NCBI GenBank assembly: GCA_021819735.1
Contig: JAKAFO010000011.1
Location: forward strand, 1-33,298
Length of the DNA: 33,298 nucleotides
Origin: Deltaproteobacteria bacterium
GTDB lineage: Bacteria; Desulfobacterota; Desulfobacteria; Desulfobacterales; Desulfosarcinaceae
Reading direction: 5' to 3'
Notes under the pieces: model-generated
Databases searched by the model: none
What the model was told of the DNA's origin: nothing
Seen by the model: only the letters and a program-made list of their open reading frames with translations
Made by a program: the position numbers and the translations under genes
In this document: one piece after another, positions 15,044-22,325 of the stretch
Position numbering within the stretch: position 1 is the first letter of the stretch
Layout: the number at the start of each line of letters is the position of its first letter

Positions 15044-15137
15044 CTAACACATCACGGCGCCGCCATCCACGTTGATGGCCTGACCGGTGATGCCGCGGGC
15101 CTGAGCGGAGCCCAGAAAGACCCCGCGGCCGGCGATC
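15044..15137 (-). pseudogene. 3'-end remnant of an SDR oxidoreductase
   Basis: The minus strand from about 15137 to a TAG at 15044-15046 encodes a 30-residue tail matching the C-terminus of the intact SDR at 17129-17929. About 24 of 30 residues are identical, including GQAINVDGGAVM. Similarity runs about 15 nt past the stop codon and ends upstream near 15137. It is a piece of a lost related gene. It lies between the ATPase stop (15029) and the pectate lyase stop (15165). The order dehydrogenase-remnant, ATPase, SDR-remnant is the reverse of the intact pair. Confidence 0.8.
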
Positions 15138-15164
15138 GGAAGATCTGCTTGCTGTTCACCGCAC

Positions 15165-16826
15165 CTATTGACTATACCCCATGCCCGCCAGATCGCTGCC
15201 ATTCACCAGCTTCATGAAAGTAATGGCCGGCAGGCTGCCATCCGCGTTGCGCGGCCGGGTGATCTGACTGGCGTCGGTGCTCTGAAAATCGGCGGCGCTG
15301 ACCGAAACGCCCGACTTTGTCCAGGAATTGTTGGTCACATTGGCGGCGGGCAGGTTGCTGTTGCTGATGATCGTGCCGGCATAAGCGACATTGAAATGCA
15401 AAACTTCCCGCGTCCCGGGAATGTCCGTGGCATTGGTCGTGCTCACGCGCTCGAGCATATTGAAATCCGATCCGCAATTATAGGCGCTATTGTAAGTCCA
15501 GTCCGCGGCCTTGCCGGGATGATGATTGGCGTAAAAGCCGCTGTTCTTGATGTTGGCCGCCAGGCAGTAGCGCACGATATGGCTGGGCACGCTGGAAGGG
15601 GGCGTCGCGCTGCCCCATCCCCCGACCTTGAAGCCGTTGCCGTCGCCCGCACTGTTATTGATGTTGTAAACCCAGCAATGGTCGAAGGTGACCGGCGCAT
15701 AGGTCGCGATGCAATCGAAGCCGTCGTCGCTGCAGTTCCAGGCACGGCAGTAGCGGAAGGTCACCGAACCCTTGCAGTGCGCGCCGAAACCGTCGGTATT
15801 CGAGGCCGATTCGCCGGTACCCACATTGTTGTAGGCGTCGCAGTTGGTGCAGGAACCGGAGGCGTTGGTGGTAAAGTAAAAACCATTGGCCTGGTTGTCC
15901 CGGCAGGTCATCCTTTCAAAGGTCGCATTGCCTTCGATGCGGAAGCATTCGGACTGCTTGTTGCTGCCGACCGGCACGCCCGTGACGTGGAAACCGATGA
16001 AGGTCACGCTCACCCCGCTGGCAACGTGGAAGGCGGCCACCCGTTTGGCCGTCGTCGTTCCGGAGAAGTTGAAAACCGGGGTTTCCCCGGGATAGGCGGC
16101 ATAGGTGATGCCGCTTTTGGTGATGTTGTGGACGAAGTTGTAGTTGCTGTCCGAACCGGCGATGGTGAACCCGCTATAGGTTCCCCCGCGCAAATAGACG
16201 GTGGTACCGGAGGACGCCACGGATTGGGCCTTGGTAATCGATTTGAAGGGGGCGGAGATGGTCCCCGGGTTGTTGTCGTTGCCGTCCGGCGCGACATACA
16301 GGCCCGAAGTCGGTTCCGGTGTGGTTCCCGCACAGCTCCCTTGCCGATAGGATTGGCCGCCGTCTTCGGTTTTCAGCGTCGTGGTGGCGCTTCCGGAGGT
16401 GCCTAAATTTTCATTCGAGCCGACGGCGTAGTAAGTGGTCGCCGCCGTATCGCACCCGCTGCTGCCGGATTCGGTGTAGGCCCTGGCGGCGGAAACATGC
16501 TGATCGTTGGTTGTGGTGTATTCCTGGCAATCGGTGCCGGTCGACGGGCAACTGCCTTTATGATAAGTCGCTCCATTATCTTCCGAAAAGAGCGTCGTGG
16601 AGGTGCTCCCCGATGTTCCCAGATTTTCATTCGAACCGACCGCATAATAAGTAACGACGGTTTCGCAGCCGCTGCTTGTTTGGGTATACGCTCTGCCCGC
16701 CGCGACATGCTGATCGTTGGTTGCGGTCCAGTCCTGACAACTGTCCGCCCACCCGGCGGCTGCGCTTAGAACTGTAAGCAATAAAACCAGAAAAATGCAT
16801 GCGCATGACCTTATCTGCTTTTTCAT
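15165..16826 (-). CDS. Secreted PL9-type pectate lyase with two N-terminal repeats
   Basis: A 553-aa exported right-handed beta-helix protein. A Sec signal peptide (MKKQIRSCACIF and so on, cut after about residue 28) precedes two about 70-residue repeats containing NDQHV and YYAVGSNENLGTSGS, like domains in other bacterial extracellular hydrolases. From about residue 190 (LYVAPDGNDNNPGT) to the end the fold matches polysaccharide lyase family 9. D345, D367, D368 and D371 would bind calcium and K400 (GNGFKVGG) would be the catalytic base. Their spacing is close to that recalled for Pel9A/PelL of Dickeya (D209, D233, D234, D237, K273). ATG 16826 has GAGGAG 8 nt upstream. It would cut polygalacturonate by beta-elimination. 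Such a gene is unusual in a sulfate reducer, and it stands beside gene remnants, so transfer is likely. Confidence 0.85.
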   Translation of the reverse strand: MKKQIRSCACIFLVLLLTVLSAAAGWADSCQDWTATNDQHVAAGRAYTQTSSGCETVVTYYAVGSNENLGTSGSTSTTLFSEDNGATYHKGSCPSTGTDCQEYTTTNDQHVSAARAYTESGSSGCDTAATTYYAVGSNENLGTSGSATTTLKTEDGGQSYRQGSCAGTTPEPTSGLYVAPDGNDNNPGTISAPFKSITKAQSVASSGTTVYLRGGTYSGFTIAGSDSNYNFVHNITKSGITYAAYPGETPVFNFSGTTTAKRVAAFHVASGVSVTFIGFHVTGVPVGSNKQSECFRIEGNATFERMTCRDNQANGFYFTTNASGSCTNCDAYNNVGTGESASNTDGFGAHCKGSVTFRYCRAWNCSDDGFDCIATYAPVTFDHCWVYNINNSAGDGNGFKVGGWGSATPPSSVPSHIVRYCLAANIKNSGFYANHHPGKAADWTYNSAYNCGSDFNMLERVSTTNATDIPGTREVLHFNVAYAGTIISNSNLPAANVTNNSWTKSGVSVSAADFQSTDASQITRPRNADGSLPAITFMKLVNGSDLAGMGYSQ

Positions 16827-17128
16827 TGCGTGAATCTCCTCTTTGAATGCCATCAACGCAGGATGGCACAGCAGCAGCGTCTTTGGCTTCGCTCACGGCA
16901 AAATTTAAGATCTGTCTTTATACGGATCGATGCGAACGAAAGTACGCCTTCGGAAGGAGCTGCCTATCGGCATCAAGGCGCTTCCTTAGATTGGAGTATT
17001 GCATTCCAGGAACCGGTGCAAGCGGGGATCTCCTCAATCCAGGCCTCGAAAAGCCTAATTGCGGCCGCTCAGACCCCACCTGTCGCGACGACCTGAGACG
17101 ATACCACGCGAACTTTGCGCCTGAAGCC
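16827..17128. promoter_or_regulatory. Upstream region of the pectate lyase
   Basis: This 302-nt stretch separates the lyase start from the end of the SDR gene, both on the minus strand. It should contain the lyase promoter. I looked on both strands for a cyclic-di-GMP riboswitch, common before secreted beta-helix genes, and found no convincing core. No small gene or strong hairpin was found. Confidence 0.35.
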
Positions 17129-17929
17129 CTAATGCATCACGGCGCCGCCGTCCACGTTGATGGCCTGACCGGTGATGCTGCGCGCCTGGGCCGAGGCCAG
17201 GAAGGCCACGAGGCCGGCGATCTCTTCGGCGGTTTGGGGCCGGCCCAGGGGGACCGTGGCGCGCACCCGCTCCTGGAAAATCTGCTCGGTGCTCTTTTCG
17301 GCCAGGGTGGTATAATTGGCCCGCAGCACCCGGGCGATATTCTCCCATCCCGGGGTCCAGACATAGCCGGGGCAGACGGCGTTGACCGTGATCCCGTAGC
17401 GCCCCAGCTCCTTGGCCAGCACCTGGGTCAAACCGATCACCCCGAACTTGCCGGCGCAATAGGGCCCCATGAGCGATTCGCCCAGCTTGCCGGAAATGGA
17501 GGAGATGCTGATAATGCTGCCCTGCCGGCGCGGCATCATCTCCCGGGCCACGGCGCTGGAACACAAAAAGACACTGCGCAGGTTGACGGCCATGGCCCGA
17601 TCCCATTCGGCCACCGAGAGGTTCACCAGCAGCTCGGGATCGACGCCGCCACCCACGTTGTTGACCAGGATATCGATCTGACCGAAGGCCGCCAGGCTCT
17701 GCGCCACCATGGCGCTTACGGCCGCCTCCGCGGTGGCATCCGTCTGCAGAGCCAAGCCCTTGCCCCCCTGGGCCACAATCTCGGCCACCACCCGCTCGGC
17801 GTCTCCGGCGTTCAAGTCCGCGGCCACCACCGTCGCCCCCTCCGCGGCCAGGCCCAGGGCGATGCCCCGACCGATCCCGTTGCCCGCGCCCGTCACAATG
17901 GCCACTTTGCCTTCCAGCTTCAAGTCCAT
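17129..17929 (-). CDS. SDR family oxidoreductase
   Basis: A 266-aa classical short-chain dehydrogenase/reductase, an NAD(P)-dependent alcohol/ketone oxidoreductase. The cofactor motif is TGAGNGIG (T13 to G20), followed by NNVGG, the catalytic serine region ISISSISG and Y157-x3-K161 (YCAGK). The C-terminal GQAINVDGG motif is present. The N-terminus after the second strand reads AADLN, an acidic residue that favours NAD(H). ATG 17929 follows AAGGAAG. It lies 30 nt downstream of the D-2-hydroxyacid dehydrogenase and both are probably in one transcript with the nucleotidyltransferase-fold gene. The substrate cannot be read. A degraded relative of its 3' end lies at 15044-15137. Confidence 0.92.
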   Translation of the reverse strand: MDLKLEGKVAIVTGAGNGIGRGIALGLAAEGATVVAADLNAGDAERVVAEIVAQGGKGLALQTDATAEAAVSAMVAQSLAAFGQIDILVNNVGGGVDPELLVNLSVAEWDRAMAVNLRSVFLCSSAVAREMMPRRQGSIISISSISGKLGESLMGPYCAGKFGVIGLTQVLAKELGRYGITVNAVCPGYVWTPGWENIARVLRANYTTLAEKSTEQIFQERVRATVPLGRPQTAEEIAGLVAFLASAQARSITGQAINVDGGAVMH

Positions 17930-17959
17930 CGGCTTTGCTTCCTTTTCTCCATTTTTCTT

Positions 17960-18910
17960 CTAATAGCCGGCTGCCAAATCGACTCGGTTGATCATCTCTC
18001 CCTGGCCGGCGAGATAGACCTTGACGTTGTGCTCGATGATCTCCACGGCCCGGGCCATATACTGAGGCGAGGCGCCGCAGACATGCGGCGTGAGGATGGC
18101 GTTCTCCAACGTCCACAGCGGGCTGTCGGCCGGCAGCGGTTCCACGGCATAGACATCGCTGACCAGGCCACGAATCTTCTTTTGCTGCAGGGCGGCGATC
18201 AGATCCGCTTCGTTGACCGTGGCCCCCCGGCCCATGTTGATGAAGCAGGCCGTGGGTTTCATCAGGTCGAAGTACTTTCGGTCGATGATCTTTTGGGTGG
18301 CCGGCGTGGCCGGCAGCAGATTGACGATGTAGTCGCTCTGCTGGAACACTTCCGCCATCCGCTCCGGTCCCAATACTTCCGCCACCCCTTCCATGGGCGC
18401 GGGAGCGCGCCGCACGCCGATGACGCGCATGCCCATGACGGCCGACCGGCGGGCGATCTCCGCGCCGATGGCCCCCAATCCCAGAATGCCCACGGTGGCG
18501 CCGTAGATCTCCTGCTGGGGCACCTGGCGCTCCCATTTGCCCTGCACCTGGTTGCGGAATATGAGGTGAAAATTGCGCGCCAGGTTGATCATGGCGGCGA
18601 TGGCGTACTCGGCCATCTGGATGATGCTGGTGCCCCGGCCGCTGGTGAGCAGGATGCCCCGGCGCCGGATCTCGTCCAGGGGCATGAAGTCCACGCCGGC
18701 GCTGATGGCCTGAATCCACTTGAGGCCCGGGGCGGCGTCGAGCATCTTTGGGCTGCACTGCATGAAGGTCATCAAAATTTCCGCCCGGGGCAGGTGCTCG
18801 AAGAGCGAGTCCTTGTCCGGGCAGCGCTCGATGGCGAGCTGGGGAAAGCGCTGGCGCAGCCGCGCCAGTAAAGGGTCGGGCAGGTCGAAGTTGAGGATGG
18901 CGAGGGTCAT
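17960..18910 (-). CDS. D-2-hydroxyacid dehydrogenase
   Basis: A 316-aa NAD(P)-dependent enzyme of the D-isomer 2-hydroxyacid dehydrogenase family, interconverting a 2-hydroxyacid and 2-oxoacid. The nucleotide-binding motif is GLGAIG (144-149). The catalytic triad is R228 (NMGRG), E257 (VEP) and H276 (TPH). The residues after the second strand, GVRR (165-168), suggest NADP(H), as in glyoxylate/hydroxypyruvate reductases. ATG 18910 follows AAGGAAG. The gene follows the nucleotidyltransferase-fold gene by 21 nt and precedes the SDR by 30 nt. Its exact substrate is unknown; glyoxylate, hydroxypyruvate or sulfolactate-like acids are possible. A degraded copy of its 3' end lies at 13644-13763. Confidence 0.92.
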   Translation of the reverse strand: MTLAILNFDLPDPLLARLRQRFPQLAIERCPDKDSLFEHLPRAEILMTFMQCSPKMLDAAPGLKWIQAISAGVDFMPLDEIRRRGILLTSGRGTSIIQMAEYAIAAMINLARNFHLIFRNQVQGKWERQVPQQEIYGATVGILGLGAIGAEIARRSAVMGMRVIGVRRAPAPMEGVAEVLGPERMAEVFQQSDYIVNLLPATPATQKIIDRKYFDLMKPTACFINMGRGATVNEADLIAALQQKKIRGLVSDVYAVEPLPADSPLWTLENAILTPHVCGASPQYMARAVEIIEHNVKVYLAGQGEMINRVDLAAGY

Positions 18911-18931
18911 GGTAGCTTCCTTTTTCTGAAA

Positions 18932-19999
18932 TTAAGTGGCGGCATTACTTTCCGCCAGCGCTTTTTGAATCCAAAGGACATCTTCTTCCGACAGGTCCGG
19001 CGCCTTAATATACTCCTTGGCCGCCGCCGCGCCGGCTGCCATTTTGTGCCGCTCATCGGCCGGCAATCGATCGATGACCCGCACCAAATGCCTTCGCAGC
19101 TCCTGGTCCTCCATAATCTTTTTGGCCACCAACGCCGCCTGCTTGTAGTCCTTTCGAATCTTGCCGCGTTTCAGCGCGGCATCCCGATATTCGCCGGACG
19201 AAGCCGTGATCAGTCGGTGAACGAAAAATGCGGACATGGCCGGAAGGGTGATGGACTTGTGGACCCCGTGGATCTTGACCTGGACGGGATGATCGATAAG
19301 CAGTTGGAGATATGCAACCGGGGCCGGGCGAAGGCGCAGATCCTGCTTGAGGGCCTTGATCTGTTGAGCGGTGGCCTGGTCGCGATCGATGAACACCTCG
19401 ACCATGCCTACTCCGGGCAGCACATAGTCCACCTTGTCGTAGGCCATGTCGATTCTGGCGCTAAAACCAAGATTGAGCAGCAGTTCATGAATATCGGCTT
19501 TGTCGCCCGAATAGGGAATTCGCAAGCCGAAATCGAAGTCCATGGTTCTGAGCGGGTAGTATTCGACATCGAAGGCCTGGGCATATACATTGAAGCACCA
19601 GGAGCCGATGAGCATCAACCCCTCGTCCCACAAACCCGCTTTGCCGAAGGCTTCCAGCAACGCGGTGAACATCTGATGATAGCCCCTTTCTTGAAGCTCC
19701 ATTTTTTTGACCCCCAACTGCCGCAATGCCGCCTTGACGGCCTTGAGCTCCTCCAGACGCTGCTTGCGCTCGCCGATAAATGCCACGAGATTCTCGACAT
19801 CGCCATTGCCGGCCAAGCCCAGGTAGAGATCGCTGTAACCTTTTGCCGGCGTGAAACGGCGCAAATACCAGTAGCGCGAACCCTTACGCGTCCGGAGCCG
19901 AGGCGTACCCTTGGGGATATGGATGAGACGGGTCATGACCTGCTCGTATTGCGCCCGATAGGTTGCCCGACTCTCCTCAAGGATTCCTTGGATCACCAC
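18932..19999 (-). CDS. GSU2403-like nucleotidyltransferase-fold protein
   Basis: A 355-aa protein resembling the GSU2403 family (NTP_transf_8), named after a Geobacter gene. The nucleotidyltransferase-like core is G132-S133-W (LIGSWCFNVY) and, about 20 residues on, D154-F-D156 (RTMDFDFGLR), followed by VEVFIDRD, a possible third carboxylate. The N-terminal region has the YWYLRRF and YLGLAG segments of the family. Substrate and role are unknown; relatives near AbiEii/MenA-type toxins modify tRNA ends, but no antitoxin neighbour is seen. The start is GTG at 19999 (a second GTG follows at 19996); the upstream ribosome site is weak. It is the first gene of a unit with the hydroxyacid dehydrogenase and SDR. 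Confidence 0.75.
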   Translation of the reverse strand: MVIQGILEESRATYRAQYEQVMTRLIHIPKGTPRLRTRKGSRYWYLRRFTPAKGYSDLYLGLAGNGDVENLVAFIGERKQRLEELKAVKAALRQLGVKKMELQERGYHQMFTALLEAFGKAGLWDEGLMLIGSWCFNVYAQAFDVEYYPLRTMDFDFGLRIPYSGDKADIHELLLNLGFSARIDMAYDKVDYVLPGVGMVEVFIDRDQATAQQIKALKQDLRLRPAPVAYLQLLIDHPVQVKIHGVHKSITLPAMSAFFVHRLITASSGEYRDAALKRGKIRKDYKQAALVAKKIMEDQELRRHLVRVIDRLPADERHKMAAGAAAAKEYIKAPDLSEEDVLWIQKALAESNAAT

Positions 20000-20003
20000 G
20001 GCG

Positions 20004-20087
20004 GTTGCCCCCAGTTTCTAAAACATTTGAAAAACTGTGGGTACAATAACCCATCAAACAGCATTTATCAACAAAACAGGGGGCAAC
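20004..20087. promoter_or_regulatory. Divergent promoter region with repeated half-sites
   Basis: The 145-nt region between the nucleotidyltransferase-fold gene and the radical SAM gene is AT-rich in its middle. It holds a repeated site in three positions: GTTGCCCCCAGTTT at 20004-20017, its inverse AAACAGGGGGCAAC at 20074-20087 (13 of 14 match), and a partial inverse AAACTGTGGG at 20032-20041. Such an arrangement suggests binding of a dimeric regulator with cooperative sites. The inner pair could also form an RNA hairpin in the minus-strand transcript. No clear -10/-35 was assigned. Confidence 0.45.
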
Positions 20088-20144
20088 GTGGCAATTCACC
20101 GCTTTTCCGATTGAATTTCTCCGCCGGCCGTTCCACTATCGGCC

Positions 20145-21215
20145 ATGGCACGCAAGCCATCCATTATAACCTCCCCAGGCCGGGGCGACAAGACGCTGGA
20201 TGCGTTCAGGCCCATGGGTTTCTGGGAGACGCTCAAGGAGCTGCTGGGCGGCGCCCGGCGGCCCATCGACTGCGTGCAGGCGGAGATCACCACCCGCTGC
20301 GACGGCCGCTGCCGCTACTGCCCCCACACCCTGCTGGCCAAGCGCTGGCGCTCGGCCGACCTGGGCTGGGAAGCGTACACGCGTCTGTGGCCCCTGATGC
20401 GCAAGGCCGGCCGCGTGCACTTGCAAGGCTGGGGCGAACCGCTGCTGCACCCCGATTTTTTCCAGATGACGGCCCTGGCGCGCAAGGCGGGTTGCGCGGT
20501 TTCCACCACCACCTGCGGCAGCGGGATGAACGCCGATCTGGCCGAACGCCTGGTGGCCAGCGGCATCGACATCATCGGTTTTTCCCTGGCGGGCACCGAT
20601 GCGGCCAGCAACGCGGCCCGGGCCGGCGTCGCCTTCGAAACGGTCTGTGCGGCCATCGAAGAGTTGCAACGGGTGCGCCGGGAGCGCCAGGGGGTGCACC
20701 TGGAGATCCACATCGCCTACCTGATGCTGGCTTCGAGCATGGCGGCGGTGGCTGGGCTGCCGGCCCTGATGCAGCGCCTGGGCGTGCACGCCGCGGTGGT
20801 CAGCACCCTGGACTACCTGCCGGCACCCCACCTGGCCGCCGACGGTTTCGCCTGCCATGAGACCGAAAAACTGGCCCGGGCCAGGAATTTGCTCCAAACG
20901 GCAGCGGCCGAGGCGCGACGCTTGGGCGTCGCCTTTCACTACGCCCTGCCCGATCCAACGGCGCCCGGCACCCGCTGCCGGGAGAACCCCGAGCGCACCC
21001 TCTTCATCGGTGTGGACGGCGGCCTGTCCCCCTGCACCCGGTCTCAGGTGCCCCTGACCGGCGACGATCCCCTGCGCCGGGTCTTCGGCAACCTCCATGA
21101 CCAGGAGCCATTGGAAGTCTGGGAGGGCCCGGCCTGGCGCGACTTCCGACAAGCCCTGGCCGAGGGGAGGCCCGATCCGTGCTGCCAGGCCTGCGCCAAG
21201 CGCTTCGAGACCTGA
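20145..21215 (+). CDS. Radical SAM/SPASM protein
   Basis: A 356-aa radical S-adenosylmethionine enzyme. The [4Fe-4S] site is C52-x3-C56-x2-C59 (TRCDGRCRYCPH). Next is the GWGEPLLHPDF motif that contacts SAM (GGE-like). The C-terminal part resembles a SPASM/twitch domain: a cysteine after TRCREN, SPCTRSQ, and a final PCCQACAKRF, which would hold an auxiliary cluster. Such proteins act on peptides or small molecules. No precursor peptide or partner gene is evident nearby. ATG 20145 gives the longest frame but has no ribosome site. Met24 at 20214 (MGFWETL) is an alternative and would start near the common position for this family. The divergent region upstream has repeated half-sites. Confidence 0.88.
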   Translation: MARKPSIITSPGRGDKTLDAFRPMGFWETLKELLGGARRPIDCVQAEITTRCDGRCRYCPHTLLAKRWRSADLGWEAYTRLWPLMRKAGRVHLQGWGEPLLHPDFFQMTALARKAGCAVSTTTCGSGMNADLAERLVASGIDIIGFSLAGTDAASNAARAGVAFETVCAAIEELQRVRRERQGVHLEIHIAYLMLASSMAAVAGLPALMQRLGVHAAVVSTLDYLPAPHLAADGFACHETEKLARARNLLQTAAAEARRLGVAFHYALPDPTAPGTRCRENPERTLFIGVDGGLSPCTRSQVPLTGDDPLRRVFGNLHDQEPLEVWEGPAWRDFRQALAEGRPDPCCQACAKRFET

Positions 21216-21222
21216 GCGGCCC

Positions 21223-22206
21223 TCAGGCGACCTTCAGGCCGCAGAACTTGTCGCGGTACTCGCGCGGCGAGATGCCGGTGTGCTTCTTGAACAGCCGGCG
21301 GAAGGTGCTGCTGTCTTCGTAGCCGATGCGGTAGGTGATCTCGTTGACGTTCTCCTGGGTGTTCTCCAGCTTCCGTTTGGCGGCCTCGATGCGCACGCTT
21401 TGCAGGTAGCCCAGGGGCGTTTCGCCGGTGGCCTTGCGGAAGCGGCGCTTAAAATGCCGCGGGCTGATGCCCACCTGGCCGGCCAGGTCGTCGATGGCCA
21501 CGGTGGCGCCGTAATTTTCTTCCAACCACTGCTGGGCCTTGAGGATCTTTTCGTCCCCGTGGTGCTTGCGCGGCTGGAAAATGGCGTAGGGCGCCTGGCT
21601 GTCGCGGTTGGGATCGATCAGAAACGCCTTGGCGCACACGGCCGCCAGATCTTCGGAGCCGAAGCGCCGGATCAGGTGCAGCCCCAGGTGCATGACGGCC
21701 GAGGTGGCGCCGGCGCACAGGATGTTGCCGTCTTCGGTGAGGATGCGGTCCATGTGCAGGCGCACCTTGGGATAGCGGCGCTCGAACTGCCGGGCGAACT
21801 GCCAGTTGGTGGTGGCCGTCTTGCCGTCCAGCAGACCGGCTTCGGCCAGCAGAAACGCGCCGGTGCAGGCCGAGGCCAGCAGCGTGCGCCGCTCGTGTTG
21901 GGCCGTCAGCCACGCCAGAATAGGGGCCATACCGGGCATGGCGCGCTCGGGCAGCGGCATGCTGGCCGGGACCACGACAACATCGGTGCGATCGACGGCG
22001 GCCAGGGGCGCATCGGGCTGCACCAGCAGGTTGCCCACGCCGCGCACCGGCCGGCCGTCCCAGGTGGCGATGCAGGTTTCGAACAGGGCCCCCTCACCAC
22101 AACACAAGGCCCGGTGCCAGGCGTTGGCGATCCAGAAGCCGTCCACCAGATTGGCGATCGCTGACGAAAAGCACCCCTCCAAGGCCAGCAAGGTGATGTG
22201 CGCCAT
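21223..22206 (-). CDS. GlxA-type AraC-family transcriptional regulator
   Basis: A 327-aa regulator with an N-terminal DJ-1/PfpI-like (class I glutamine amidotransferase-like) ligand domain and a C-terminal AraC helix-turn-helix domain. The PfpI elbow is ASAC114TGAFLLAEAG. The AraC part starts near residue 220 and includes HFKRRFRKATGETPLGYL and the second helix-turn-helix FRRLFKKHTGISPREYR. ATG 22206 has GGAGGAGC upstream. Longer in-frame starts exist to 22296 but lack a ribosome site and add a basic tail. It is divergent from the molybdenum gene cluster with 119 nt between, so it probably controls it. An inverted repeat TGCCA-N12-TGGCA (22255-22276) in the gap is a candidate operator. Confidence 0.9.
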   Translation of the reverse strand: MAHITLLALEGCFSSAIANLVDGFWIANAWHRALCCGEGALFETCIATWDGRPVRGVGNLLVQPDAPLAAVDRTDVVVVPASMPLPERAMPGMAPILAWLTAQHERRTLLASACTGAFLLAEAGLLDGKTATTNWQFARQFERRYPKVRLHMDRILTEDGNILCAGATSAVMHLGLHLIRRFGSEDLAAVCAKAFLIDPNRDSQAPYAIFQPRKHHGDEKILKAQQWLEENYGATVAIDDLAGQVGISPRHFKRRFRKATGETPLGYLQSVRIEAAKRKLENTQENVNEITYRIGYEDSSTFRRLFKKHTGISPREYRDKFCGLKVA

Positions 22207-22254
22207 AATGCTCCTCCCGAGTCGTGGCCGTTTTCGAACGCTTTTTGTCATTTC

Positions 22255-22276
22255 TGCCACTTTTCTTTTTCTGGCA
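22255..22276. promoter_or_regulatory. Candidate operator between regulator and molybdenum cluster
   Basis: TGCCA at 22255-22259 and TGGCA at 22272-22276 form a 5-bp inverted repeat with a 12-nt pyrimidine-rich spacer. It lies in the divergent promoter region. The short arms make this weak evidence for a GlxA-type regulator site. Confidence 0.3.
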
Positions 22277-22325
22277 CATGGTGTTGGGTTTAGCAAGCTT
22301 CTAATCCAACAGTGAGGAGGACCCC

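Noticed and set aside
16827-17128. Cyclic-di-GMP riboswitch before the pectate lyase
   Set aside because: The ACGGCAAA-like bases are present but no conserved core pairing or second domain could be found on either strand.
22272-22287. TGGCAC-TTGG sequence resembling a sigma-54 promoter before the molybdenum cluster
   Set aside because: The spacing between the GG and the downstream dinucleotide is one base too long and the -12 element reads GG instead of GC.
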